Shown here: piece after piece, positions 17,450-26,557 of the stretch | How the letters are laid out: every line of letters begins with the position of its first letter | Position numbering within the stretch: the stretch's first letter is position 1 | Assembly: GCA_010692425.1 (NCBI GenBank) | Contig: JAAHHJ010000001.1 | Coordinates: 124,001 to 188,000, forward strand | Length of the DNA stretch: 64,000 nucleotides | Source: Symploca sp. SIO3C6 | GTDB taxonomy: Bacteria; Cyanobacteriota; Cyanobacteriia; Cyanobacteriales; Coleofasciculaceae | Direction: 5' to 3' | The notes under the pieces: model-generated | Seen by the model: only the letters and a program-made list of their open reading frames with translations | What the model was told of the DNA's origin: nothing | Databases searched by the model: none | Program-made: the position numbers and the translations under genes

Positions 17450-17964
17450 TATGAAGCTGGCACAGAGTTAGCTCATCTAATTTCGCGGCTTTCGACCCTC
17501 GGTTTTACCGATGGGAGGATGTCAACTAGTGTAACTTTACCCATAACTTTGCCGCTTCGCCATGCTTATGCTTCAAGCACACCCAGGCAAAATTATGGTT
17601 CTAGTTTCAACTTTGACAAATATTTTTAGGCAACATTGTATTGTGATAATAATCTACAAGTTGTCCAGTTCAGAAATTAAATACAGATATATTAAAGTTA
17701 CATCTAGTCAAATAGGTCTTAGTACCCCAGGAGTTGCACAGACATGCTTTTAACTGCTAAGACTTATGCATTGACAGGAGATGCATTATATCAGGGTGTG
17801 AGTTTCAGGCATTATAGCGCTACGCGCAAGGCTCCAGGGCAGAAGGCTCCAAGGCAGAAGGGGTGAATTTGACAAAGTTCTAGCGATTTAGCTTGTCCTA
17901 ACCTTAATACGTACTGCTATAAAACCTGATTTTTAGATCAAAAACTCTTTTCGGGGCATTAGCT
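17450..17964. other. Intergenic region with a mobile-like repeat
   Basis: A 515 bp gap between tRNA-Ala and the CheA-type gene. It contains the TATAGC-ended element at 17813-17921. No other gene or RNA was recognised. Confidence 0.5.
17813..17921. repeat. TATAGC-ended miniature repeat, copy 2
   Basis: A 109 bp element with the same ends as copy 1 (TATAGCGCTACGCG at the left, ACGTACTGCTATA at the right) and the same interior (GAATTTGACAAAGTT, TTAGCTTGTCCTAACC). It differs by expansion of an internal AGGGCAGAAGGCTCC-type tandem segment, which accounts for the 17 bp length difference. Confidence 0.8.
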
Positions 17965-20900
17965 ATGCAGTCGGAACAACAGCGCATAATGGGTTACTTT
18001 ATTGAGGAGGCAAAAGACCATCTCAATACCATTGAGCAAGGAATTCTAAATCTGCAAAGCACAATCGAAGAGGTCGAAATAGTTAATGAAGTATTTCGCG
18101 CCGTTCATTCTCTCAAGGGAGGGGCAGCACTTTTGGGACTCAACAGCCTCCAAAAAAGAGCCCATTATCTTGAAGACTGCTTTAAAATCCTCATAGAGTC
18201 GCAGATATCGGCAGACAATCAGCTAGAGTCTCTATTTTTGCAAGCACTTGATACACTCAAGGAACTGGTAGAGGAACTCCAAAAACCCCTTAGTGTAACC
18301 GAGGAAACAACTTCAGGGATTATCAATGAAACTCAATCAGTTGGTGAAGAACTCAAAAATTACCTACAAAAGCTGGTTGACTCAGGAGTCAAGACCCAGA
18401 ATTCAGGATTCAGGAGTCAGGAATCAGGAGGGAATTCAACAGCACCGATAGAAGCTAGTAGAAAGCTCAGCACCTCTGTTCACCCAAATCCTCAAGCCTT
18501 GCCAGTGAGCTTTAAAACAGAAGTGCTGCTACAACTGCGCCAGATGTTGCAGCTATTTAAGCAACAGGATTTACCGGAAAACCGCCAAGCTTTGCAGGAA
18601 CACTGCCTTCGTCTGTTAAGTCTAGGCGAACAATTCGACCTGCCAAGTTGGTGCAATTTTATAGAGACTTCAAGGGCAGCAATCGCTTGTACTCGAAATT
18701 CCTATGCTCAACTTGCTAACCTGGTGATTAAAGAAATCAAACAAGCTCAGGAGCTAATACTGGCAAACCGCTCAGTTGAAATTGCTCCCAGCCCACAACT
18801 GAGAGCGCTTGTACCAGAGTTTGCAGCTTCTGGTTCAGTCACAGCACCTGAGGTTAACTCCCAGACAGCATCAAAATCAATCGACTTGGAAATGCCCCAG
18901 CAAAACGGCAACGCTAGATTACCCAATTCTGGAAACAGCCCAGATATCTACCACCAACAAGACAAAAACTCTATCCAACCACAGGGCGGTGAACCTTTGG
19001 GTCAGCAAAACTTCACGCCAGAGGAAAATCAAGCCAATCCATTTGCTCCTACCCAAAATCAATCGGGTCACTATAGAGCAGCAACACCTATTGAATCAGA
19101 ATCAGCAAGCATTCCTCAAGTGGGAATCACAGAACTCAATACCCTAGCTGATATTTTTGAAGGTCAGACTCGTGATTTGGAAGAAACCTGGCAAGAAGAG
19201 GAAATTATTAGTCTGGATGAAGTTGTGCCTTCACCAGAGGCTGCTTCCTCATCAAGTGAGCAAGAGCAACAGGAGTGGGATGAACTAATCGGTGAGTTAG
19301 ATAATTTGGCAGTTTCAGGAAAGGTTGCCTCCGCTAATGAAGATTTGATGGCTTGGTTGGGTGATGACACCTTAGAAGAGCTGGTGCCCGAACCTCAACA
19401 AGCAATGACCTCGGCACACACTTCTAGCAAGTCTGATGCCAGAGTCGGTGTGACTGAGGAATTTAGCGATTTGCTATTTGAGAGTGATAGCTTTGAGTCC
19501 TCGGCAAAGACGGTAACAGATACTGACTACCTCAGCAGTTTGTTTGGTGAGGATAGTTTAGGAGAAAATAGCTCTGCCATAGAAAATAAAACTGATATTT
19601 CCCACGAAAAAGCCTTAATTGAACTTGGACTTGACTTAAATAGTGTAGAGCAATCAGAGGCACTACCTGAAGTTGAGTCACTCCAGGACTTGTTTGCGGC
19701 AGATTCAGAAACAGCTTTCAAGCCGGAGCCAGAGATAGCTCAACCAAAGGCGAGTGCTAAAACAGAGCAAGTCTCAAAATTACCCGCTCTTCAAGAACCA
19801 GAATCTGGCAAGGTTAAGTTTAATCAATTAGAAGCCATGCTAGATGATAAGCAATTACTAGCATTGCCAGAAACACTAAAAACCCCTACCTCGAAGATAA
19901 AATCAGCCTCAGCAGAGGCGGACGTATTTACTGAACTTGAACTTTTCTTAAATGAACAGACACCTATTCGAGCTGAGCAAGCAACTGTTCTTTCTGGAGC
20001 CTCAGTGCCAACTCCAGAGACTATTGAAGATGAATTTAAAGACCTAGAGAAACTACTAGAGCAGGTTGATCAAATCGGCAGAGCTAAGCAAGCAAGAGTT
20101 GAGTTGCGCCAGCCTCGTCCTGTTGGTCGTCCGCGCTCACTGCAAGTGAGAGAACAAACAATGCGGGTGCCAGTCAAACATCTAGACAGTCTCAGTAACT
20201 TGGTGGGAGAACTGGTAGTTAATCGCAATAGTTTAGAACAGGATCAAGAACGTCTGCGCCAATTCCTAGATAATCTACAGAATCAAGTATCGGCCCTGAG
20301 TGATGTAGGGGCAAGGATGCGAGATTTGTATGAGCGATCGCTACTAGAAAGTTCTCTGTTAGCCAGCCGTCACAACCATCAATCTGCAGTTAATTCAGGA
20401 CAATCCTCTCTCAAAGAGCATGGTGAAGAAAAAGAATATCACCCTCTGGAAATGGACCGCTTCACGGGCTTTCATTTGCTTTCCCAAGAGATGATCGAGT
20501 TGATTGTTCAAGTGCGAGAGTCGGCTTCTGATGTCGGGTTTTTGGTGGATGAAACCGATCAAGTTGCCAGAATACTGCGACAGGTTACTACCCAACTGCA
20601 AGAAGGTTTGACGCGATCGCGTATGGTGCCTTTTGCTTATACTGCCGACCGTTTGCCCAGAGCCGTGCGCGATATTTCTCTAAAGTTAGGCAAAAAAGCA
20701 AATTTGTATGTTGAGGGTAGGGAAGTCTTGATTGACAAAATGATCCTCGAACACCTTTTCGATCCACTCATTCATCTAGTCAACAATGCTCTTACCCACG
20801 GAATTGAGCCTCCAGCCATACGTCAAGCCGCTGGGAAACAGCCTGCAGGTACAATCATACTCCGGGCTTTCCAGCAGGGAAATCAGACGGTAATATCTAT

Positions 20901-22092
20901 CTCTGATGACGGAGCGGGTATCGATCCTGAGCGAGTCAGGAACAAGGCAATTGAGAAGAAATTAGTCTCACCAACGGAGGCAAAAAGCCTCAGCGACTCA
21001 GATTTGTACGACTTTCTCTTCCATCCAGGCTTTAGTACTATTGACAAAGCTGGCGAGTATGCTGGACGTGGCGTTGGTCTAGATGTCGTACGTACTTGTA
21101 TGAGTGAAATTCGCGGTGTGATCGGCATCGATTCTAATTTCGGCAAAGGCACCACCTTTACAATTCGCCTGCCCCTAACCCTAAGTATTTGCAAAGCACT
21201 CTTCTGTCTGAGCAATCGGGCGCGTATTGCCTTCCCTATGGATGGGGTGGAAGACGTCTTAGATATTTCTCCAGATGCAATTAAAACTAACTCAGAAGGA
21301 AAAAGCTGCATTCAATGGCGAGACACCCTACTGCCATTTCAACACCTCTCTGATTTACTTAAATATAATCGCCATCTGAGTAGGGGCAATGTCTATGGTA
21401 AACGAGAAGACAACTTGATTTCGATTGTAGTTCTGCGCAGTGTCGGCAACTTCACAGCTATCCAAGTAGATCAGGCCTTGGGCGAGCAAGAAATTGTGAT
21501 TAAGCAACTGGAAGGACCAGCACCGAAACCTGTAGGCATTGCTGGAGCCACTGTCTTAGGAGATGGTCGGATTATGCCAATTGCTGATGTCCTGGAACTA
21601 ATTGATCTTGCCAAGGGTATTCGCGGTGGTGTCACCATCTGGCAAAGAGAGGAAAACTCAATTCCAGATGCAGTTGAAATGACAGAAGCTAAGTCTGAGC
21701 CAATGGTTCTGATTGTGGATGATTCAATTACAGTGCGCAGTCTTTTGGAGATAACTTTCACGAAATCAGGTTATAGGGTAGAACAAGCTCGTGATGGTCA
21801 AGAAGCCTGGGAGAAATTGCGTTCTGGTCTACCTTGCGATGTAGTTTTCTGTGATATTGAAATGCCTAGAATGAATGGTATTGAGCTGTTGTCTAGGTTA
21901 CAAAAAGACGAAGACTTACGCCATATACCAATCGCCATGCTAACTTCTCGCGGCGCTCAACGACATCAGCAAGAGGCTGCCAAATTGGGAGCTAGGGGCT
22001 ATTTCATCAAGCCCTATCAGGATGAAGTGTTACTTGATGCCGCTCAGCGGATGATTAAAGGGGAGCAATTGTTTGGCAGCAGCAATTCCTGA
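17965..22092 (+). CDS. CheA-type hybrid histidine kinase with Hpt, CheW and receiver domains
   Basis: A 1375-residue protein. An N-terminal Hpt domain (about 1-115) has the phospho-accepting His48 in AVHSLKGGAAL. A long acidic low-complexity linker (about 130-730) follows, then the P3 dimerisation helix pair (from MRVPVKHLDSLSNLVGE, about 733). The catalytic HATPase has the N-box HLVNNALTHGIEP and the DDGAG and GRGVGLDV boxes (about 930-1070). A CheW-like domain (about 1072-1230) and a CheY-like receiver (about 1246-1375, acceptor Asp in FCDIEMP) complete it. This is the PilL/TaxAY-type CheA that controls type IV pili or phototaxis in cyanobacteria. No MCP, cheW, cheY or cheB gene is adjacent, so input and output partners lie elsewhere. 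The linker contains an in-frame heptamer repeat. Confidence 0.93.
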   Translation: MQSEQQRIMGYFIEEAKDHLNTIEQGILNLQSTIEEVEIVNEVFRAVHSLKGGAALLGLNSLQKRAHYLEDCFKILIESQISADNQLESLFLQALDTLKELVEELQKPLSVTEETTSGIINETQSVGEELKNYLQKLVDSGVKTQNSGFRSQESGGNSTAPIEASRKLSTSVHPNPQALPVSFKTEVLLQLRQMLQLFKQQDLPENRQALQEHCLRLLSLGEQFDLPSWCNFIETSRAAIACTRNSYAQLANLVIKEIKQAQELILANRSVEIAPSPQLRALVPEFAASGSVTAPEVNSQTASKSIDLEMPQQNGNARLPNSGNSPDIYHQQDKNSIQPQGGEPLGQQNFTPEENQANPFAPTQNQSGHYRAATPIESESASIPQVGITELNTLADIFEGQTRDLEETWQEEEIISLDEVVPSPEAASSSSEQEQQEWDELIGELDNLAVSGKVASANEDLMAWLGDDTLEELVPEPQQAMTSAHTSSKSDARVGVTEEFSDLLFESDSFESSAKTVTDTDYLSSLFGEDSLGENSSAIENKTDISHEKALIELGLDLNSVEQSEALPEVESLQDLFAADSETAFKPEPEIAQPKASAKTEQVSKLPALQEPESGKVKFNQLEAMLDDKQLLALPETLKTPTSKIKSASAEADVFTELELFLNEQTPIRAEQATVLSGASVPTPETIEDEFKDLEKLLEQVDQIGRAKQARVELRQPRPVGRPRSLQVREQTMRVPVKHLDSLSNLVGELVVNRNSLEQDQERLRQFLDNLQNQVSALSDVGARMRDLYERSLLESSLLASRHNHQSAVNSGQSSLKEHGEEKEYHPLEMDRFTGFHLLSQEMIELIVQVRESASDVGFLVDETDQVARILRQVTTQLQEGLTRSRMVPFAYTADRLPRAVRDISLKLGKKANLYVEGREVLIDKMILEHLFDPLIHLVNNALTHGIEPPAIRQAAGKQPAGTIILRAFQQGNQTVISISDDGAGIDPERVRNKAIEKKLVSPTEAKSLSDSDLYDFLFHPGFSTIDKAGEYAGRGVGLDVVRTCMSEIRGVIGIDSNFGKGTTFTIRLPLTLSICKALFCLSNRARIAFPMDGVEDVLDISPDAIKTNSEGKSCIQWRDTLLPFQHLSDLLKYNRHLSRGNVYGKREDNLISIVVLRSVGNFTAIQVDQALGEQEIVIKQLEGPAPKPVGIAGATVLGDGRIMPIADVLELIDLAKGIRGGVTIWQREENSIPDAVEMTEAKSEPMVLIVDDSITVRSLLEITFTKSGYRVEQARDGQEAWEKLRSGLPCDVVFCDIEMPRMNGIELLSRLQKDEDLRHIPIAMLTSRGAQRHQQEAAKLGARGYFIKPYQDEVLLDAAQRMIKGEQLFGSSNS
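18381..18431 (+). repeat. In-frame heptamer repeat (TCAGGA-type) inside the kinase gene
   Basis: Units of the type TCAGGAT, TCAGGAG and TCAGGAA recur across about 50 bp inside the coding region and translate as SGVKTQNSGFRSQESGG. This is a cyanobacterial STRR-type repeat tolerated in the disordered linker between the Hpt and kinase modules. Confidence 0.75.
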
Positions 22093-22119
22093 GGCAAAAA
22101 AAAGTAAGAACGATTGAAA

Positions 22120-23877
22120 ATGAAGGCTCAAATCAAGGATAAGCGTCAGCATAGACTCCGAGAGGGGGTAAGGATGATAAAAATACCCTGTTTCAACTTA
22201 ATCAGGGGAGACAGGAGTACTCATATTAAAGACTGGGAAAATTCCTCAAAACCCTATCCTGGCAGACTAGATCAGAGCTTTAGTCAAGCTTTGCTAATGG
22301 CGTTAGGTCTTTTGGGAGTGATACTGTTATCGCCCTCAGCAGCAAAAGCCCGAAATTTGGATCTACAGGTAGGGGTGGTGCAGAGATTTGGAGAAGAGCC
22401 GACTGACCAAATAACGCTGGAAGCAACTCCAGGGGATCTGCTCACTGTACGTTTTTTGTCAGGACAGATGCAAGAGCAAACTCTGCAAACTGATAGCTTG
22501 AAGCTGGAAACTACGCAGAAAAGGTTACTATCACCAATAGTAGAAGAGCGCTTAGTGCTGAGCAACCACGGTACTTTTGAAACTGCAGAAGACAGTGCTA
22601 ATCAGTGGCGCAATCGGGGCATTGAAGTTGAGATAACTCAACCAGAGCGCTGGCAAGTATGGGCAAAACGGGATGTTTATCGGACACCTTTACTGCGACG
22701 CTTACTGCTGCAAAGTCTCCAAGCTCAAGGCAACAATAGCGCCTATCTCGAGACGCAAATTTTGCCAAAGGTTCTACAAGCATCATTTGTAGTTAATCAC
22801 TATCGCTACAATCGTCAAGAGTTAGAAATTTCAGCTGGTAAAAATCTAATTAGGGTAAGTAAAGGAGAAAAAGATAGACGCCCTCGTCTGTATCCTGGAA
22901 GCCTACGATTTCAGCCTAACTCCTACGGTACCTATACCCTAGTCAATCGGGTACCTCTAGAAAGCTATCTACGGGGTGTTGTGCCTCACGAAATTGGCGG
23001 AGGGGCTCCCTATGCAGCAGTGGAAGCTCAGACAATTATTGCTCGGACTTATGCTCTGCGCAACCGCCGCCGATTTAGCGCTGATGGTTACGAACTCTGT
23101 GCAGATACTCACTGTCAGGTTTATAAAGGACTAACAAACACTTGGCTCAGTGCAGATCGAGCCATTGCCTCAACTAAGGGTCTAGTGCTGACTTACAATA
23201 ACGAACTAGTAGATGCCCTCTATTCTTCCACAACTGGCGGTATCACAGCTCCCTTTAGCGACATCTGGAATGGTTCAGAGCGTCCTTATTTAAGAGCTGT
23301 GGTGGATGCTCCTAGCCTGGTTTGGGATTTGTCAAAAAAATCCCTAGCTCCAGAACGTAATTTCCGTGAGTTTATCAATTTGGAAGAGGGATTTAACGAG
23401 AGCCAGAGGAGTATCTTTCGCTGGCGCAAACAAAGCAGCCTCGAACAAATTGCCCAAGATTTAAAACGCTATCTCAAAAGAACCAAAAAACCTAATGCTG
23501 ATTTTACTGAGATTAAGGGCATGCGAGTGGTAGAGAGATCACCAGCAGGAAGGGTTCTTAAACTAGTAGTAGAAACTGACAAGAGTGTTATTGAAATCAA
23601 GAAAAATGAAGTCCGCAGTGCTTTTGGCCCTCCTCGCAGCACTCTCTTCTATCTAGAACCAATTTACGGAGCAGATCAAACTCTTAAAGGCTATGCTTTT
23701 GTAGGCGGAGGCTTTGGACATGGAGTAGGTCTAAGTCAATATGGTTCCCACAACTTAGCTAAACTAGGTTGGACAGGAAAGCAAATTCTCAGCTTCTACT
23801 ACCCTGGAACTCAAATTAGAACCCTAAATGACTCAATTGTCTTTTGGAAGGCGCCCACAGACTTACAAATGCCTTAA
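22120..23877 (+). CDS. Exported SpoIID/LytB-domain protein
   Basis: About 585 residues, started at the ATG at 22120; an in-frame TTG lies two codons earlier and further in-frame Met codons follow. A hydrophobic segment near residues 50-72 (ALLMALGLLGVILLSPSAA) is probably the signal peptide, so the true start may be a later Met. Residues about 225-565 form a SpoIID domain, with VPLESYLRGVVPHEIG, AQTIIARTYAL, STTGGIT, GGGFGHGVGLSQYGS and the final GKQILSFYYPGTQI. SpoIID-type proteins are lytic transglycosylases acting on denuded peptidoglycan or amidase enhancers, so a periplasmic role in cell-wall turnover is likely. The start is 27 bp after the kinase stop, and co-transcription is likely. 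Confidence 0.88.
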   Translation: MKAQIKDKRQHRLREGVRMIKIPCFNLIRGDRSTHIKDWENSSKPYPGRLDQSFSQALLMALGLLGVILLSPSAAKARNLDLQVGVVQRFGEEPTDQITLEATPGDLLTVRFLSGQMQEQTLQTDSLKLETTQKRLLSPIVEERLVLSNHGTFETAEDSANQWRNRGIEVEITQPERWQVWAKRDVYRTPLLRRLLLQSLQAQGNNSAYLETQILPKVLQASFVVNHYRYNRQELEISAGKNLIRVSKGEKDRRPRLYPGSLRFQPNSYGTYTLVNRVPLESYLRGVVPHEIGGGAPYAAVEAQTIIARTYALRNRRRFSADGYELCADTHCQVYKGLTNTWLSADRAIASTKGLVLTYNNELVDALYSSTTGGITAPFSDIWNGSERPYLRAVVDAPSLVWDLSKKSLAPERNFREFINLEEGFNESQRSIFRWRKQSSLEQIAQDLKRYLKRTKKPNADFTEIKGMRVVERSPAGRVLKLVVETDKSVIEIKKNEVRSAFGPPRSTLFYLEPIYGADQTLKGYAFVGGGFGHGVGLSQYGSHNLAKLGWTGKQILSFYYPGTQIRTLNDSIVFWKAPTDLQMP

Positions 23878-23942
23878 TTGCAGTATCCATCCCTATCCTG
23901 AGACCGGAATGGATATTGCCATGTTAGTTCAATTATTGCAAC

Positions 23943-24242
23943 TTAGTAAAGTTCTTCCTCTTGGTGGGTGAGGATCGTGCAATCAGACCTTGGGTAGGCG
24001 ATACAGGTGAGAACAAATCCAGCTTCCATTTGATCATCATCTAAGAAAGACTGCTCAGATTGATCAACCTCACCATCTTGGATCTTACCAGCGCAGGTAG
24101 AACAAGCACCAGCGCGACAGGAGTAAGGAATCTCAACACCCTGTTCTTCAGCAATATCTAGGATATACTCATCATCTGGAACCTCAATAGTGCTGTCTAG
24201 CCCTTCTTTTTCGTTAAGTAATCTGACTTTGTAAGTTGGCAT
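23943..24242 (-). CDS. petF: Plant-type 2Fe-2S ferredoxin
   Basis: A 99-residue ferredoxin. The cluster ligands are Cys42, Cys47, Cys50 ([10 protein letters not shown]) and Cys80 (VLTC), the photosynthetic-type spacing. Length and the C-terminal LTHQEEELY are typical of ferredoxin I, the acceptor from photosystem I that feeds FNR, nitrite reductase, glutamate synthase and thioredoxin reductase. The gene is monocistronic and converges with the SpoIID-domain gene. The symbol is by family; paralogues elsewhere are expected. Confidence 0.95.
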   Translation of the reverse strand: MPTYKVRLLNEKEGLDSTIEVPDDEYILDIAEEQGVEIPYSCRAGACSTCAGKIQDGEVDQSEQSFLDDDQMEAGFVLTCIAYPRSDCTILTHQEEELY

Positions 24243-24614
24243 ATTGTTGATCCTCTGTAGTTGATTGTGGAACGGCAGTAGAAAGTAAGCTGAAGTTTAG
24301 TTCACACAAGTGCTCTCGCCGATAGTTAGGCTGGCTTGGTTGTAACTACTTCACTTCCGATACTAGGGGAAAATCGTTCAGATATTAAGCAATATTAAGA
24401 ATGAGATTCTTAATTGAAGATAAAATAAGCTATTCTTATTTATTGTTAGAAAGGATTCTTGAGTAAGAATGAGCTGGCAAATTTTTCCTAAAGACTAGTA
24501 TACAAGGTTTTCCGTTACTCCGAACCTACCTGTCTTTTAGTTTTAAGCCCCTCATTAATTAGTATTAATTATATTTATAGTCAGAATCAATGATTTGTTC
24601 TTAGCTCTCCACAC

Positions 24615-24676
24615 TAAGTACCTACAACCTTGACAAGGTTACTGGTTGAAGTAGGGTGTGGGGTATGGAGTGTAGG
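24615..24676 (+). repeat. AAGTA-ended dispersed repeat, copy B (partial)
   Basis: Starts TAAGTACCTACAACCTTGA and continues AAGGTTACTGGTTGAAGTAG, matching the left half of the repeat at 8193-8316. The right half is missing. Confidence 0.65.
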
Positions 24677-24737
24677 CAACAGAATTGATTGACGATGCAA
24701 GCGTGAGGGCAAATTCATTTTCTACCCTGCAACCTAA

Positions 24738-24772
24738 GAATCCCCCGGCTTCTAGCCGTGGGGAGTGTCAAC
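24738..24772 (+). mobile_element. IS200/IS605-like end hairpin (solo remnant)
   Basis: The sequence AATCCCCCGGCT-TCT-AGCCGTGGGGAGTGTCAAC forms a hairpin (CCGGCT/AGCCG extended by CCCC/GGGG). It has the form of the subterminal hairpin plus GTGTCAAC end of cyanobacterial IS200/IS605 elements. No tnpA or tnpB is nearby, so this is a solo end or a minimal element. Confidence 0.55.
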
Positions 24773-24849
24773 ATAATTTTGGTCACTTTGGAGTTAGTAT
24801 ATGTAAGTTATCACTAGCAAAATTGGAACATTCTGCTGCACAAAGTGAC

Positions 24850-25362
24850 TTAAGCACCAGCTGGAACAAAGTCAACTTCCTCTGTTCCGTCAGTTTCACC
24901 CTGGCCCGATGTCATTTGTTCCCCATTGATTTCCACAGCAAAAGGCGTGTCCTCTAGGTTGAGATTGTAGTCAGCTGCCTCTGCTGTATATCCTACGCTA
25001 GCAACCATCTGACGACCTGCATCTGTGTAGAGGAAAGCCAACATTTGGTTCTTTTCTTTCTCATTATCGTAAGCCCAAATTACCATATATTGTTGACCCT
25101 GATAGTCAAAGACCTTAGGCGAGCGAGTGGGAACATAACGACCAGGGGCACCAAAACTCGTATCCAAGAACTCTTGAACAGAGCTGTCTTCTACATTGGC
25201 GTAGGCGACTTCAGCTTCAGATGTGGGTTCAGGATCAACTTCACTTTCTTCTACTTCCTCTTCTTTGCCACGATTACGGAAGTAATCTACAGCTAGTTTA
25301 GTGCCAACTCCACCAGCAGCAGCTATACCTGCACCAATTAGAAAGTTGCGTAGTTTACCCAT
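24850..25362 (-). CDS. Membrane-anchored hypothetical protein
   Basis: A 170-residue protein I do not recognise. A Gly/Ala-rich N-terminal helix (FLIGAGIAAAGGVGTKLAV, residues 7-25) probably serves as a membrane anchor. It is followed by a basic stop (RNRGK), an acidic linker rich in Glu (about 33-55), and a compact folded-looking domain (about 60-155) containing YVPTRSPKVFDYQGQQYMVIWAYDNEKEKNQ. The C-terminus is acidic. It is monocistronic, divergent from the S-formylglutathione hydrolase gene, and lies just beyond the IS200/IS605-like hairpin. Confidence 0.65.
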   Translation of the reverse strand: MGKLRNFLIGAGIAAAGGVGTKLAVDYFRNRGKEEEVEESEVDPEPTSEAEVAYANVEDSSVQEFLDTSFGAPGRYVPTRSPKVFDYQGQQYMVIWAYDNEKEKNQMLAFLYTDAGRQMVASVGYTAEAADYNLNLEDTPFAVEINGEQMTSGQGETDGTEEVDFVPAGA

Positions 25363-25555
25363 TATTTTCTCCTATGCTATTGCCCATATTCAGGTAAATA
25401 GTATCACTCTCAGTACCGATTGCTAAGCTGAAATTTTACTAGCTTTTGAGAGAGGGAGAGCTAGAGATAGGGAAATGGGGAGAAAGCAACTTGCTCTGAG
25501 CGGCAAAAAGATTTGATTAATCACTTAGAATTGCTAAAGCAGCTTCATTAGCATC

Positions 25556-26407
25556 ATGTCCACAGCCCTCAAACTAGTATCTGAAAACCTTTGTTTCGGT
25601 GGTACAGTTGGTTTTTACACCCATCTATCTCAAACTTGCAATTGTGTGATGCGGTTTGCCGTCTATCAACCGCCCCGAGCTAAATCAGAACTGGTACCTG
25701 TTCTCTATTTTCTTTCTGGTCTCACTTGTACTGAGGAGAATTTTATGGTAAAGTCAGGTGCTCAGCAGTTTGCAGCTAAGTATGGTTTGATGCTAGTTGT
25801 TCCTGATACCAGCCCTCGCCATACGGGTATCCCTGGTGAAGACGATGACTGGGACTTTGGTACTGGCGCTGGTTTTTATGTGGATGCGACTGTTCAACCT
25901 TGGGCATCCCATTACAAAATGTACAGCTACGTGGTTGAAGAGTTGCCTGCTTTGATTGCCGAGTATTTCCCGGTAAAGGTGGATCGACAAGGTATTTTTG
26001 GTCATTCAATGGGTGGTCATGGAGCTCTAGTTTGTGCCTTGAGAAACCCTGAGCAATATAAATCCCTTTCAGCTTTGGCACCTATTGCTGCACCGATGCG
26101 TTGTCCATGGGGTCAGAAGGCTTTTACCAATTACCTCGGTTCGGACCAAGAGAGTTGGCGTGCCTACGATGCTAGTGAACTAGTACTCAGTGCTGGCTAT
26201 AACCGTCTGATTGTGATTGATCAGGGTACAGCTGACCCATTCCTCAAGAAGCAACAGTTGCTTCCTGAGGAGTTTAAGAAGGCTTGCGAACAGGTTGGTC
26301 AGCCATTAACCTTACGTTTTCAGGTAGGATACAATCACAGCTATTACTTTATTGCTAGCGTTATAGAAGACCACATCCGCCACCATGCCCAGGCTCTTTG
26401 CGAATAA
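25556..26407 (+). CDS. S-formylglutathione hydrolase
   Basis: A 283-residue alpha/beta hydrolase of the esterase D/FghA family. It hydrolyses S-formylglutathione to formate and glutathione, the last step of formaldehyde detoxification. The nucleophile elbow GHSMGGHG (catalytic Ser near residue 150), the charge-relay Asp in DQGTADPF and the His in GYNHSYYFI are all present, together with the family signature FLSGLTCTEENF. Full length. The glutathione-dependent formaldehyde dehydrogenase gene, often adjacent, is not here. Confidence 0.95.
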   Translation: MSTALKLVSENLCFGGTVGFYTHLSQTCNCVMRFAVYQPPRAKSELVPVLYFLSGLTCTEENFMVKSGAQQFAAKYGLMLVVPDTSPRHTGIPGEDDDWDFGTGAGFYVDATVQPWASHYKMYSYVVEELPALIAEYFPVKVDRQGIFGHSMGGHGALVCALRNPEQYKSLSALAPIAAPMRCPWGQKAFTNYLGSDQESWRAYDASELVLSAGYNRLIVIDQGTADPFLKKQQLLPEEFKKACEQVGQPLTLRFQVGYNHSYYFIASVIEDHIRHHAQALCE

Positions 26408-26557
26408 GTGGATGGCTCCGTCACCTTCTCCTGCTAACCCTTGAGGTAATAGCCCACCTGCTCGGAGGGCTTTAGGGGCATAGCTTCGCGTGCCGCTTAT
26501 AACGGGGGACTTCTCCCGGAATTAGTTGACCATGCTTTGTGCGCTAGAGTACTTAGT

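Larger units (their letters stand above)
24243..24849. other. Intergenic region with two repeat remnants
   Basis: A 607 bp gap upstream of the ferredoxin gene. It holds a partial dispersed repeat (24615-24676) and an IS200/IS605-like end hairpin (24738-24772). The ferredoxin promoter should lie within the first 200 bp after 24242. No gene seen. Confidence 0.5.

Noticed and set aside
17408-17629. A 73-codon plus-strand frame starting in tRNA-Ala
   Set aside because: It begins inside the tRNA anticodon arm and its composition is not protein-like.
20883-21311. A 142-codon minus-strand frame
   Set aside because: It lies entirely antisense to the kinase catalytic domain; Ser/Arg-rich shadow of the real frame.
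23880-23930. Hairpin TATCCAT/ATGGATA between the SpoIID and ferredoxin genes
   Set aside because: The stem is only 7 bp around a long loop with no T-tract, so a terminator call is not supported.
26440-26535. Possible IS remnant after the S-formylglutathione hydrolase gene (CGGGGGACTTCTCCCG hairpin)
   Set aside because: A short hairpin exists but the flanks do not match the IS-like ends found elsewhere in the window well enough to call it.
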